This document shows positions 34,929 through 45,765 of a DNA stretch of 64,000 bases, one piece after another. Source of the stretch: Kalmusia sp. IMI 367209 (Eukaryota; Ascomycota; Dothideomycetes; Pleosporales; Didymosphaeriaceae); NCBI GenBank assembly GCA_027946365.1, contig JAPEUQ010000005.1, positions 558,001 to 622,000 of the forward strand, given 5' to 3'. A program made the translations under genes and the position numbers. The notes beneath the pieces were generated by a model. That model saw only the letters and a list, made by a program, of their open reading frames with translations, was not told the DNA's origin and made no database searches. Within the stretch, counting starts at the first letter, position 1, and each line of letters opens with the position of its first letter.

Positions 34929-36751
34929 GAGATAAACATGATTTGGTTATAGACAATGATACCCAGGCTATTGTGGCCTTCTATTTTGACGGAATTTCCT
35001 CTGGGGAGTAGTGGGTTGCAGAAGATCGTTGCTTAGAAGAAGACGTCACATATAATACTTGTAAGAGATAGCGCGAAGTCAAACCCGGGCGAGAAACGCA
35101 AAGTAGAAGTGTACGATTCAGGTTTGTCTTCCGTGGTGAGGGTGCTAATAAACCTATTCGAATACACGTTACTATGAACTTTAGAATACTTCTTCGCGAT
35201 GACCATTTCTGAATGAGTTCTCTTAGGCACAGCATTGACTGAAAGGAGTTGGCTAACCTCATCGCACCTCGAGTTAAATATTAAGAACCTTTCATAACCA
35301 TCCCTTTTGAGGGAAGAGAGTAGAGACAGTTCGAGCCCACTAGGCGAGTCTTAGTACGCCTTCTTGCAAATTCTTTAGCTAGAGATAGGATCTATCAGAT
35401 CCTTTCGTTCCATACAAAAAAACTCAGAGAGTGAGGGTGGATACTAGAAAGAAACTTAGTATCGGCACTTTGGTAAGAATATGCCCGAAAGCAAGGCTGG
35501 AAGTGTTAGTGCGGCCGATCAGCCGTCAGCGCCGGGATCATGGAAGAGCCAGCCCCGCTACACTTACAGCATGACACGCATAAGTACATGGTCGCATGTT
35601 CCAAGGTATTGCCTAAGACTAAGACTGACCGCTTCTTCTTTAGTGGCATTTAAATTGGGTAATTGCCAATTGTCATCACCACATGAAGAACCTACGGATG
35701 TTGTATTCACGAAAGCTCGTCTTGGTCCGCGAGAGCGAGCGTAATTGAATTTGCGTGGGACATGTTGACGTCTTGTTGTGCCAGCATCGGGAGGTTGACC
35801 ATCATGCTATCTGTCTAGGCGTTGATGGCTAATGACGGTAGGAAATTCAGCTTTGAGTGGTATTGATTGTAGGGAGAATATGTGACCTTTGGATGCTACT
35901 TTGCGACTCGATGCAGAGTACGAAGTGCTACCACATTGTTGTAGAGCCGTGCTCGGGGCGAGAGAGCATCACAGACATTTGGGGGGCTGGGGGCTGTGGG
36001 TACAATCCGTCATTGAGAGTGTAGATGTCCAGGCAGCCTGAAATCATGCACTGAACGGAAACACGGATGTCGGCACCAGGGCACATGGTTTTCATGGACG
36101 AGATCATTGATCACACATCAGAATGCGATCCTAGAGATCGGGATTCAAGTTCTGGCCTTGCATTTGCCATGACAGTGTGCACCAGCGCTAGCCGAGGGTA
36201 GAATAGGTGAAGCTTAGCTCTCGGTTGATTGCATGCACGTCTGTCGTGCAACCGAGCCCGTGACCGCACTGTAAAGGGCTTTGGCGGGTATTGCGGGCGC
36301 GATGGCCTTGTCTTTGAGCAACCGTCGAAGCGACTGATTGTAGGCAAGGTCAATGATGGAGGGCAGAGAAACGGGCACGTCGTCCAGTGCAACGACGAGT
36401 CATTTTGCCGGAGGAGAATCGTGGGCCTAGCGCGCAATGTGTAGCTTCCTACACATGGCTAGATGGCCTAGGCTCGCGCTTTCCCCAGATGTTGGCTGGC
36501 TTCCGCGCGGACCTCAGAAGAGAAGCCATGCCCGCCTTTATAGTTGCTTCCCGAGCAGGCCCCCTGTTGTTCTCGACCTCTTCCGCCTTCTCTCCGTCTG
36601 AACCGAAACAATGCTGCTCTCTTTCGCTCTCCGCCGCCGCTAGGCCAACGTTGTTCGCGGTGAACTTTTTGGATATCGACTACGAGCATCCATTACCCCC
36701 ATCGAATTTCGAGGCTCCTCGCCAGGGTCCCACGCCGTAACATTGCGCAGT
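34929..36751 (+). other. Intergenic, upstream of the FLC gene
   Basis: About 1.8 kb between tandem + strand genes. A CT-rich stretch at about 36540-36660 (TTCTCGACCTCTTCCGCCTTCTCTCC) probably lies in the core promoter or leader of the channel gene. An 87-codon frame at 35481 is not supported by splicing or similarity. Confidence 0.5.
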
Positions 36752-39711
36752 ATGGCACCACTCACTCGCTGGCAATCTCTCATCGTGCTCCTATGTGCGA
36801 TCTTACCATTCCTTGGTCCCGTCGTTTCTGCCGCGAAAGAGGGATATGTGTCTGCCACTATTAATGGTGAGGAATATCTGGTGCTAGACAATCGGAGGCC
36901 CTCTCTGTACACCAAGAATTATGGTGACTGTATGGGAGGAAGCAGCATCAATGTGACCCGTTTCGATGCTGCCTACTACAAGGACAACATGACGATACTC
37001 TTTCATCTTGGCGGAGAGACCGCCCTCGTCAATGAAACTATCATGAGTAAGAGATATAATCATTGGATTCCAAGGAAGTGGGCTAACCTCGTTCAGTGTA
37101 CATTGGAGTCTATGCTTACGGTGAAGCGCGGTTCGACTTGACGTTCAATCCGTGCAGTGCAAATATCCAAAGGTAAGGGATTATATCGCCTGGAAATCTC
37201 TCTCTAACGTCGACTAGTGCGTGTCCACTCCAAGCTGGGACCCCGATCGAGGCCAGCGGTATCATTCCTATCAGTCAAAATGATGTCGCCGGTATCCCTC
37301 CCATCGCATTGTCCATCCCAGATTTCGAAGGCCAGGCTATTCTCAGGGTCTTCTCGAACTCTACCCAGAGCGAGATCGGCTGCTTTTCTGCTGTGGTGAC
37401 CAATGGGAGTTCATTCTCTCAGCAAGCCTGGGTCAGTTCTATTCTCGGAGCGTTCACTATCATTGCTGTCCTTTCCTCCTTTGCCACCGCCATATACGGA
37501 GAGAGCATCCCAGAGATGCGCAAGCACTACGCCCACTCTTTCTCCGTTCTAGTCGTCTTCGCCGTCTGGCAGCACATCTATTTTAGCGGTGCCCTCTCCA
37601 TGAATTGGCCTAGCGTACTGGTGGCTTTCTGGAGTAACTATGCATGGGCCGGGGGAATAATATACTCCGAACCCATGCAGAACACCCTCAACAATTTCAT
37701 TGGTAGTAACAAGGGAAATACCACGTCGGTGGGCGCTGCTGGGACGGGCGTCGCGAACCCCAGCCTTGGAGGCGGCTTTGATATCCATCAAATTTACAGG
37801 CGCGACGAGCTCCCAGATGTACCAAAGACTTCCGCATTCAATGATACTGTGTCGCACCATTTCGAAAAACTCTTATACAAGAGGGAGCTCGCAGATTCGT
37901 CCAGTGGATTTTCTTGGTATGGTCACCCCGTTAAGCCTGGTATACCTTTGCCAGGTAACTACTCCGGCTTTGCTGGTACCCTTGCTCAAGACAGCATTCC
38001 CGCTTCGAACGCATTCATGACTAGCCTTCTATGGTTTCTTGTCCTGGTCGCTAGTGTTGCTATCGCTGTGGTCACCTTCAAGCTTTTCCTTGAGGGCATG
38101 AGCTTTTTCAAGATGATGAAGCATGGCCGTTTACTCTACTTTCGAAAGCACTGGCTCGGATACACTGTGCTTGCCGTCCTCCGGACTCTTTTCATCGGAT
38201 TTTCCCTGTTCATGTTTCTCACTCTATTCCAGTTCAGCTACCTCGCATCACCCAGACCTGTCGCTGTTGCTTGCGTAGTGTTCCTCACCATGTTGATCGG
38301 CTTGGGCGGACTAGCCGCTTATGCATGTTTTAACAGGGTCAAATTCGGCCATTATGCCTCCAAGCCCGATCGGCTGAATATTGAAAGAAGGAGGCTACTT
38401 AAAGTTCTCCCTTGGATAAAAATCGAGCGCAACAGCGAAATTCCGCGCTCAGAAGATAGGGAATACGCTGGCTCAATACCGTGGTGGACAGTTCGCCCCG
38501 CTTCCGACGAGAAGTCCACACACGACGACGAAGACTATACAAAGAAATTCGGGTGGCTTTCTGCTCGCTTTCGTAGGACACGATGGTGGTTTTTCGCTGT
38601 TTGGCTTGTGTACGAATTTGCACGCGCCTGCTTCCTGGCCGGGGCTTCCGGGTCACCAATGGTGCAGGTCTTTGGGCTCCTCGCAGTAGAGTTCATCGGA
38701 TTCATTGGGTTGGTCATATTGCGACCATTTGAAGGCCAGCGTTTGAACGTCATTGTCGTTTACTTTCTTGGTTTCAGCAAAGTTGCGACGGCGGCCCTAT
38801 CTGCTGCATTCGATATTCGCTTCGGTATCCCAAGAATCATCGCAACGGCTATCGGCATCGTCATAATTGTCATTCAAGGCCTCCTCACCATTGCTGTCTT
38901 GATTGCTATCATCTTAGGAGCCATTTCAAGCTACATGTCTGTAATGCGCAACCGCGAAACCATCCATCCGACGAGATGGATCCCAATTCGTGGAAAGTAT
39001 TTCAACCATCTGGACTTCAAAGTGAAGGATATCCCGCGGCCGCCGAAGCCTAAGCCAGAGCCCAGAATCGAGCCCGTTCTAGAGCCAGAGGTGCCAAAAG
39101 GACCCTACTTCAGTGTTACTAGCGTTCGGCGCATGGCGAAGGTCGAGGACGAGGATGAAGAGTTCATGAACGAAATCAGCGGCGGTGATATGTCGGCCTC
39201 TCAACTTAGTCTGGCTCGACCAAATCGCAACTCACTAAACGGAACCCCGGTGGGACGCCAAAGATCTCCGAGCATCCTGTCTAATGTATCCTACTCAAGC
39301 CTACCGTACGGTGCTCGTGTGCATCGCGCAAGTTGGAGCACCCAAGATCTCTCCGAACACTTCGGCCCTGCGCGGCCAAGGACTCTGAGCAACCCCCCAT
39401 ACAGTATGGAAGGTAGTAGTCGCTTCACGAGCCATGCGGTACCTCCTCTTATCACTCGAGTCTCGAGTGGCGAGAGTGCAGCACGACTACCTAGCCCTCT
39501 CAGCGCGAGCACCAGTCGACCCGTCACACCCGCAGCATCTCCACAACTCGGAGTGGGTTCTAGAAGCCCTATTCCTCGACCTAGGAGTACACCGAGAGGA
39601 AGGCTGTCTGGCGGCTCAAGACCACAGCTGCAAACCTTGATTAGCGAGTCGGATATTCCAAATCTTCCGACAACAACGCACGCAAGGGACGTGACCAAAG
39701 GCTTGCAGTAA
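36752..39711 (+). CDS. FLC2: FLC-family TRP-like channel/transporter
   Basis: Multi-pass membrane protein of the fungal Flc (TRP-like, Pkd2-related) family, implicated in calcium homeostasis, cell-wall integrity and haem/FAD transport. Exons 36752-37046, 37097-37172 and 37218-39711 join in phase and give 954 aa. A signal peptide (about residues 1-27, IVLLCAILPFLGPVVSA) precedes the lumenal ML-like domain with Cys and N-glycosylation sites (NVT, NMT, NET). The TRP-like membrane domain begins near residue 200 (VSSILGAFTIIAVLSSFATAI) and has about nine or ten helices, including LLWFLVLVASVAIAVVTFKLF and a pair ending VIIVIQGLLTIAVLIAIILGA. The C-terminal 250 residues are cytosolic, with Pro/Glu then Ser/Pro-rich low complexity, likely phosphorylated. 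The exact FLC1/2/3 assignment is not possible here. Confidence 0.92.
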
Positions 39712-41359
39712 TCGAAGACATGAAATGCTAAGACAAAAATTTGGGAACGCGTCGGAAGCCGAGTTACCTTGGGATATACGATACACAGATGGAAGGGCTC
39801 TCGGAGGCTTTTTTTTTTTCTCTCTTCCTTTGTTTTTTCACCTCGCGACTGACTTTGGAAGGGAAGCGAGAATGGATGATATTGAGCAGGTTCGCATACG
39901 ACAATTTTCCACTTAACGAATTAACGATACGGAACGACACCCAACTGACCCAATGGGACATTTTCTTAGGGCAAAACGCTCGACGACAACCTTACGGATT
40001 TCCTCGGATACATTTTGCATTCCTTTCTTATCTTCTGGGAAGCGGCATTAGAGACGCGTATCTGCATTGGGCATCCTTTTGGATCGTCGACTTGGCGCAT
40101 TTTGATGAGGATTATCTCATGTACGATGAGCATGATAACGGGTATATGATAGGAGGTGGTTCAAGTGCGGGGGAGCTAATGCCGAATGACATGTACACAC
40201 AGTTTAGAACATGAGCGTTTGAACTGAGCATTTGCAATATTGCAGTGATGTTCAACTGACACGTCGGTGATGTTTGCAGAGTGCGGTGCCTCGTGTACAT
40301 GAAGCGTAAGCACTGTTCAGCATGCAGACGAGTGCTGGCGACAAAGTTTATTCACTACCCGCAGCTAACGTAGTGGTCACTCTCCGTCATGCGTTCAGCC
40401 ACAGCTTCAGTCACAACGTCTCACCATGCGCACGTGCTGCTCCTTCGTTCCATTAGAACGGTCTCGAACAGCAACGTGCACGTTAAACGAGATGACTTGT
40501 GTGGTGGAAAACCAGAACATGCAGCAGAATGACCGCATTTTCGAGATTGCCAATCTGTCAGCACTTTGCGGTGACGCCACACGGCCAGGGTGGGAACAGG
40601 GCATGGGTGAGTTGCACCGGCCATAGGTTCCGCAACGGCGGTGCGCCGGTCATGCTTTTCGGAAGTTTTGCAGTGGCTGGAGCACAAGGACGGGCTACGT
40701 CACTGCTTGTTGTGTTTCACAGTATCCCATTGCCAATGTTCTTTGGGGCGGAGTTGGTTCGATCATCGATCGCGAGAAAAAGGATGAGAAGAGGAGACCC
40801 GACGCTACGCCGTGCTATGCCCGTATCCCAAGTGTGGAGTGCGTAGGAAGCGAAGTGTGAGTGCAGTCGCCGTCTATTCGCACGATGGCAGCCAGCCCCC
40901 CATCTGTGTTATCTTGACCGGCATCTCTATCCGTCGCGGCATTTCCTCTTCGATGCCCTCTGTACGCCGATAGCTGCATTGCATCGGCAAATCACCATGG
41001 AATGACCATGGCGATGGCGGTCCAGCCACAGCACCCCTCGCATCCCTTCCCCTTCACGGGAATTTCGTGAAGGTTCAGGACGACCATGACGACATGCAGG
41101 GAAAACAAGCTTGTGGCGCCTGAGTCCGCTTGCAGGGATACAGGGGGTGCATCATGGCTCGATCGGGCCATCCAAGGTCAATCGCTGCTGCTTTGGGGCA
41201 TGCGCTAACGACGTCAGACAATGCGGCGTGGGGCAGCCGCTGAGAGCAGGTTTTGAGGGCGCATGTGCGTTTGCGGGAAAGTTGCATGGGTGAAAGGCCA
41301 TGGGAATCCGCATGGTTGGGCCGGATGTCGATGTGGTCACAGTAGCGAGCGCGTATGCG

Positions 41360-41367
41360 TGACGTCA
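41360..41367. promoter_or_regulatory. Perfect CRE palindrome TGACGTCA
   Basis: Full-length ATF/CREB-type bZIP site, 30 bp upstream of a TATAA box and about 260 bp upstream of the start codon of the 70-aa protein. The spacing suits a functional upstream activating site. Confidence 0.55.
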
Positions 41368-41396
41368 GGGCTGTCGGGGAAGGAATGCGGCGGGTT

Positions 41397-41401
41397 TATA
41401 A
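41397..41401 (+). promoter_or_regulatory. TATA box
   Basis: TTTATAAGG context, 232 bp upstream of the ATG at 41629. The intervening sequence has long C/A-rich runs, as in fungal 5' leaders. Confidence 0.5.
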
Positions 41402-41577
41402 GGGAGCTGCTGGTCAGCTCCTGGACAAACATACCTCAGAGCTTCCGAACTCGAAAACAATCAACACACTCCACCCGAACAACCGCACCAGCGAACCCGT
41501 TCTAATCACCTAATCAATGTACGCGACACCATCCCTCATAGCGACCTGAGGGAGAGCCTGCTGACAATAGCGTAGCA

Positions 41578-41592
41578 CAACAACAACAACAA
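41578..41592 (+). repeat. (CAA)5 leader repeat
   Basis: Perfect CAA/ACA run within a C/A-only stretch ending 37 nt before the ATG at 41629. Unstructured CAA leaders are associated with efficient cap-dependent translation. Confidence 0.7.
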
Positions 41593-41628
41593 CATCACAC
41601 CCACACAACCCGCACACAAATCGTCACC

Positions 41629-41900
41629 ATGGGCGCCGTAGTCTCCTGCGTAAGTTCCAATCATCCATCTGTACCTCGCAGGCACACGTAATTAACAATA
41701 CGGCACAGATCAAATCCATCTTCCGCACCATCGGCAATGTCTTGATGGCCATCGTCCACGCCATTGGCGCCGCCTGCACCGCCATCATCAACGGCATCGT
41801 CGCACTTTTCGACATCATCATCAGCTGCTTGACATGCGGCCGCGGCGGCTCCCGGCGTCGCGGCATGAAGACGCGCACCCACCATACTAGTAGAGTCTAG
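41629..41900 (+). CDS. 70-aa protein with N-myristoylation/palmitoylation-type N-terminus
   Basis: Two exons, 41629-41649 and 41709-41900 (59-nt intron, phase 0). The chain starts MGAVVSC: Gly2 with a small residue at position 6 suits N-myristoylation, and Cys7 suits palmitoylation. An amphipathic-to-hydrophobic stretch of about 45 residues follows (SIFRTIGNVLMAIVHAIG, IINGIVALFDIIISCLTCG), then a short Arg/His-rich tail (RGGSRRRGMKTRTHHTSRV). From memory, short proteins of this MGAVVSC type are widespread in ascomycetes and have no assigned function. It probably sits on a membrane surface. Too short for most gene finders because the first exon has only seven codons. The CRE, TATA and CAA leader suggest strong, signal-responsive expression. 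Confidence 0.85.
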
Positions 41901-42422
41901 TAGCGTCCCGTCTGCGATAGACCCTGTTAATCGAAAGGTTCTGCAGGTCATCGGCTGAGGCGGGACTTGGGCGTCTAGGCTCTTCGCGCCACGAAACGAC
42001 GTGGTTGGCGTGTGGTGTAATGCATTGTTACGGAATCTGTACGATACAGGCTCTTTTTTTTTTCATTTGTTCGCGAGCATGGATTCATCGGATGAGAAGA
42101 ATGAAGGTGGAGGTGGGCGCATTCATGAGATGATAGGTTTGCGTTGTCTAGATACCCCCTTTTTCGAATCAAACTAGGTTTTTACGACTGCAACACACTA
42201 TACTATCTTTCTCTTACTGTGATGACTTGAAATACACTTTGAGGTCCGTGCTAGTTCCATATCGAACCTTTGCACGATAGTAATTCACCCCCACACGACC
42301 TTCAAGTACAGGGTATCCATATATTCATAACGAAGCTCGCGATCCAAGCTCTGTATCTAGGTGATACGTAGTCACCGTTTTTTTAATCCCGAGTCACCCA
42401 GCTGAGCCTTGACTTGGCTCGT
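41901..42422. other. Convergent intergenic region
   Basis: Shared 3' flank of the 70-aa gene (+) and argininosuccinate lyase (-). No gene is seen. It includes a TTTTTTTTTT-type run near 42053. Confidence 0.55.
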
Positions 42423-43965
42423 CTACAGCTGCTTCTTCATCACCTCAATCTGCTCTCTCACGGCGCTCTTGCTCGTGCCACCCGTCGCGTTCTTCAACTC
42501 CACAGCCCGCTCGTAGTCCAGACACTCGACCACATCGTCGCCTAACCGCGAGTCGATGCCCTTGAGCTGCTCCAAACTCAGCTTGTCCATGGGCACGTTC
42601 TCGTTCTCCGCCAGCGCAACAACACGTCCCGAGATATGATGGCCCTCGCGGAACGGAACGCCCTTCCTGACGAGGTAGTCTGCGAACTCGGTCGCCAGCA
42701 TCTCGGGCGCCAGCGCAGCCAGCATTTTCTCCGGGTTGATGGTGAGCGTAGACAAGACACCGGTAGCGATCTGCATCGAGTCGCCGACCGTCTTGATGTG
42801 GTCGATGAGCGGCTCGACCGACTCCTGCAGATCCTTGTTGTACGTCGTCGGCAGGCCCTTGATCGTCACGTACAGCCCCGCCATGTGGCCGAACGCGCGA
42901 CCCGACTTGCCCCTGATCAGCTCGAGCGAGTCCGCGTTCTTCTTCTGCGGCATGAGCGAGCTGCCGGTCGAGTACGCATCGGCCAGCCTCACGAAGCCGA
43001 ACTCTAGACTCGAGTAGATGATCAGATCTTCCGCCCAGCGAGACATCTTGAGCATGAAGCTGGAGCCCCACTGCAACGTCTCAAAGACAAAGTCACGGTC
43101 TCCGACGGCGTTGAGGGAAGTGGGAAGCAGGCCCTCGAAGCCGAGCTCCTCGGCCATAGCGTGGCGGTCGATGTTGAACGGGTTGCCTGCGAGTGCACCG
43201 CAGCCTAATGGGGAGCGGTTGACGCGCTTGATGACTTCGCGGAGGCGCTCGAGTTCTTGGGTGAAGGCGGTTGCGTGAGAGAGGATCCAGTGGGACCAGC
43301 GGATGGGCTGGGCTTTCTGGAGGTGGGTGTAGCCGGGCATCTACGATCTAGTCAGCACGACTTTCTCTTGCGAAAACTTGTGGGTGGGATCTCGCGACTG
43401 CCATACCAACACATCGATCTCCGCTTCTGCCCTCTGCACACTCGTCCTAACCAACTGCACTAGATATCCCTCCAGCCTCCTCAACTCCTCCCTCAGCCAC
43501 AAACGCATGTCCGTCGCGACCTGCTCGTTGCGACTCCTCCCCGTGTGCAGCTTTCCTCCAATATCCTTACCGATGATCTCGCTCAGCCGCCTCTCGTTCG
43601 CCGTATGAATATCTTCATCGTTCGCCTTGACGACGAAGCTATCCGACGCCCATTCTTCCTTGATCTGCGCGAATCCCTTCTCAATGGCTGCGAATTCGTC
43701 TTGGGTGAGGATGCCGTTGTTGAGGTTTGCGCGCGCGAATGCGATGCTGCCGGCAATGTCCTGGGCGTAGAAAAGGCGATCGTAGGGAAGAGAAGCATTG
43801 TATTGCTCCATTACGGGGTCAAGGCCCTCTGCATCATAGTCAGTCGTCGATCGCTCACAACTGCTGAAGCGTGGATGATAAGGAAGGCTGGAGCATTGGG
43901 GCATACTGACGGGTGAAGCGACCTCCCCAGAGCATGTTCTCTGCTACCTGCTTTTGCGAGGCCAT
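42423..43965 (-). CDS. ARG4: Argininosuccinate lyase
   Basis: Cleaves argininosuccinate to arginine and fumarate, the last step of arginine synthesis; tetrameric, of the fumarase/aspartase superfamily. Exons 43965-43911, 43828-43407 and 43340-42423 join in phase and give 464 aa, the usual length. The N-terminal MLWGGRFT motif is split from [16 protein letters not shown] by intron 1. Also present are [29 protein letters not shown] and [18 protein letters not shown] (the start of exon 3), with the catalytic loop signature [10 protein letters not shown]. All key family motifs are intact, so it should be active. It is divergently arranged with the atypical kinase gene 684 bp away. Confidence 0.97.
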
Positions 43966-44649
43966 TTTTGTGCTGAGAGGAAAGCGATTGGAATGCGATT
44001 CGAGGTTGTGTTGCGATGTGACTGTTTATCGTCATCCAAAAAATTGGTATGCTTCCGCCGTATCGGAGGCAGGGATGTGCTGTGGCTTGTGCGTTGTGGC
44101 GCGTGCTGGCCGAATGCGGAGAAAATGGAGTCCCCACTTTGCAATGTCATGCCATGCTCTTGCATAATTTCATCTTTTTATTGGCTTCATACTCGATGCT
44201 TCTTCTATGAAGCTATTGTTTCGAGGCAATAGAAGGAAAGGTATATCCCTTCTCCAGCCAATGTTATCACCACAGCCCATCCGCTTGAGTGATGTCCTAA
44301 GATCAGACGACTAAACCCCCTGTATTGTTAAACCACTAAGATAGTCCTACTGTCTCTCAAGAAACTGTCTTGTTCATGAATGAAACACCCTTTTATTCCT
44401 TTGTTGCACCTGTCTCGGAGCAACGAGATTATTCATTCTATTTATGTTACCTTACATAACATTTTTCAATCGACTCCAATTCTTCACAATGCATTACGAT
44501 CTCTTTACATTTATCACATCACAAGAATCGTTAATCTTCCATCAGACTCACTAATATTCTAGAACAACCCGGTAGGTGCAGATCACCTAACATACCCTCC
44601 ACTCTCAATCCTGATTTGAAAATCCATACTTCTTATAAACTTCGACTAC
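43966..44649. other. Divergent promoter region
   Basis: 684 bp between the starts of argininosuccinate lyase (-) and the atypical kinase (+). I saw no convincing Gcn4 (TGACTC/TGAGTCA) core close to either start. The kinase side is AT-rich and C/A-rich near the ATG. Confidence 0.5.
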
Positions 44650-45765
44650 ATGTCCTCTAGAAGGGATCGGGATTACGTCCGGGACGGCAAAGCCTTCTGT
44701 GACCGCTACCAATTCGTCAAGTACCTCAACGAAGGCGCTGAGGGAAAGATCAGTCGCTGGGAAGCCACGGACAACGGACAACTTGTTGCCGTTAAAGAGG
44801 CCGTTCGAGCTAACCGAGACGACCTCAAAAGAGAGGCCCAAGCCTTTATTAAAATTGGCGAACATCCCAACATTGTTAACTTTTTTGGGTACGACCCGCA
44901 CTGGCCCGTTTGCCCACCTGCGCTATTCATCGAGCATGCCGACCTAGGAGACGTCACTGATTATAGGGCACTCATTCGAGCAAATGGCTGCGATGTCGCT
45001 GAAGTGACTCTATGGAAGTTTTTGTCTGATATAACCCAGGCATTGGACTGGATCCACAACCATCTTGATGAGCCTTGCGTCCACGGCGACCTCAAGCCAG
45101 GCAACATCCTCGTGATGCTACCGCCTGACTACGATGGTGGAGGTATTCCGCTTCTGCCGACCTTCAAGATCTGCGATGTTGCCCGTCTCCAGCCTGCCAG
45201 AAAAATCGGGCCTGTCCTACGCTTCGACGGCACACCTGAGTTCGGACCCCCGATGGCAGAACGTCGAGCTCGTATTGCTCCATCCGTGGATATATATGCA
45301 ATCGGAGCTTCCATCCAGCTTTTCCAATTGGGAATACATCCCACTATGTCAAAGCAGGATTTCATCGAAACGATGAAGAAAGCTGGAGTAACACCTTTGC
45401 CCACAGAGAGAGAACTGAACGATCCCAACCACAAGTGGCGCTTCGATATGCCGCCTCTGTACCGTCCTTTGAACATGCCAAAGGAGTATCAGGAATCAGT
45501 CTTGAAACTGAAGTGGCCAAAGCCACCGGTCAGCAATGCTTTCAACGATTGGTATAGTATGACTATGGAAGAATCGCCAGCTCGACGTATTTCTGCGAAG
45601 ACATTGTCCAAGTACTTCATCCCAGTGTCGGAGCGCCAGGTAGACTTGTTGAGTGCAAAACAGATCCGTGAGGCAGCTCTTCAACAAGAACAGGAGACAG
45701 CGGCTACGATCGAGAAGGCGCGCATGGCACGGAGGCAGGGAAGAGAATGGAAGGGCCAGGCTTAA
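44650..45765 (+). CDS. Atypical protein kinase-like protein
   Basis: Single exon, 371 aa, one kinase domain and a C-terminal helical, charged tail (EQETAATIEKARMARRQGREWK). The phosphate loop is degenerate (LNEGAEGKIS, residues 26-35), but VAVK has Lys49. The catalytic loop is HGDLKPGNIL with Asp147 and Asn152 (HGD instead of HRD). The DFG position is CDVA with Asp176. A PE pair (GTPEFGPP) and DIYAIGASI follow. All catalytic acidic and lysine residues remain, so activity is plausible despite the unusual loops. It belongs to the fungal-specific kinase-like expansions rather than a named kinase. The absence of introns in a 1.1-kb gene and the odd motifs suggest a fast-evolving accessory gene. 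Confidence 0.85.
   Translation: MSSRRDRDYVRDGKAFCDRYQFVKYLNEGAEGKISRWEATDNGQLVAVKEAVRANRDDLKREAQAFIKIGEHPNIVNFFGYDPHWPVCPPALFIEHADLGDVTDYRALIRANGCDVAEVTLWKFLSDITQALDWIHNHLDEPCVHGDLKPGNILVMLPPDYDGGGIPLLPTFKICDVARLQPARKIGPVLRFDGTPEFGPPMAERRARIAPSVDIYAIGASIQLFQLGIHPTMSKQDFIETMKKAGVTPLPTERELNDPNHKWRFDMPPLYRPLNMPKEYQESVLKLKWPKPPVSNAFNDWYSMTMEESPARRISAKTLSKYFIPVSERQVDLLSAKQIREAALQQEQETAATIEKARMARRQGREWKGQA

Larger units (their letters stand above)
39712..41628 (+). other. Intergenic: FLC 3' flank and promoter of the 70-aa gene
   Basis: A frame at 39741-40214 stays open for 157 codons but starts at TTG, spans a T-rich tract and matches nothing; it probably lies in the FLC 3' UTR. The distal part carries the CRE, TATA and CAA-repeat leader of the next gene. 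Confidence 0.55.

Noticed and set aside
35320..35350. GTTCGAGCC resembling a tRNA B box
   Set aside because: No matching A box, acceptor stem or anticodon arm could be drawn around it.
35481..35744. 87-codon ATG frame with an intron-like CTTCTTCTTTAG
   Set aside because: The implied intron would be about 38 nt, and the spliced frame stops after two codons.
39741..40214. 157-codon frame after the FLC gene
   Set aside because: It starts at TTG, passes through a T-rich tract and has no recognisable motif; it is best explained as 3' UTR sequence.
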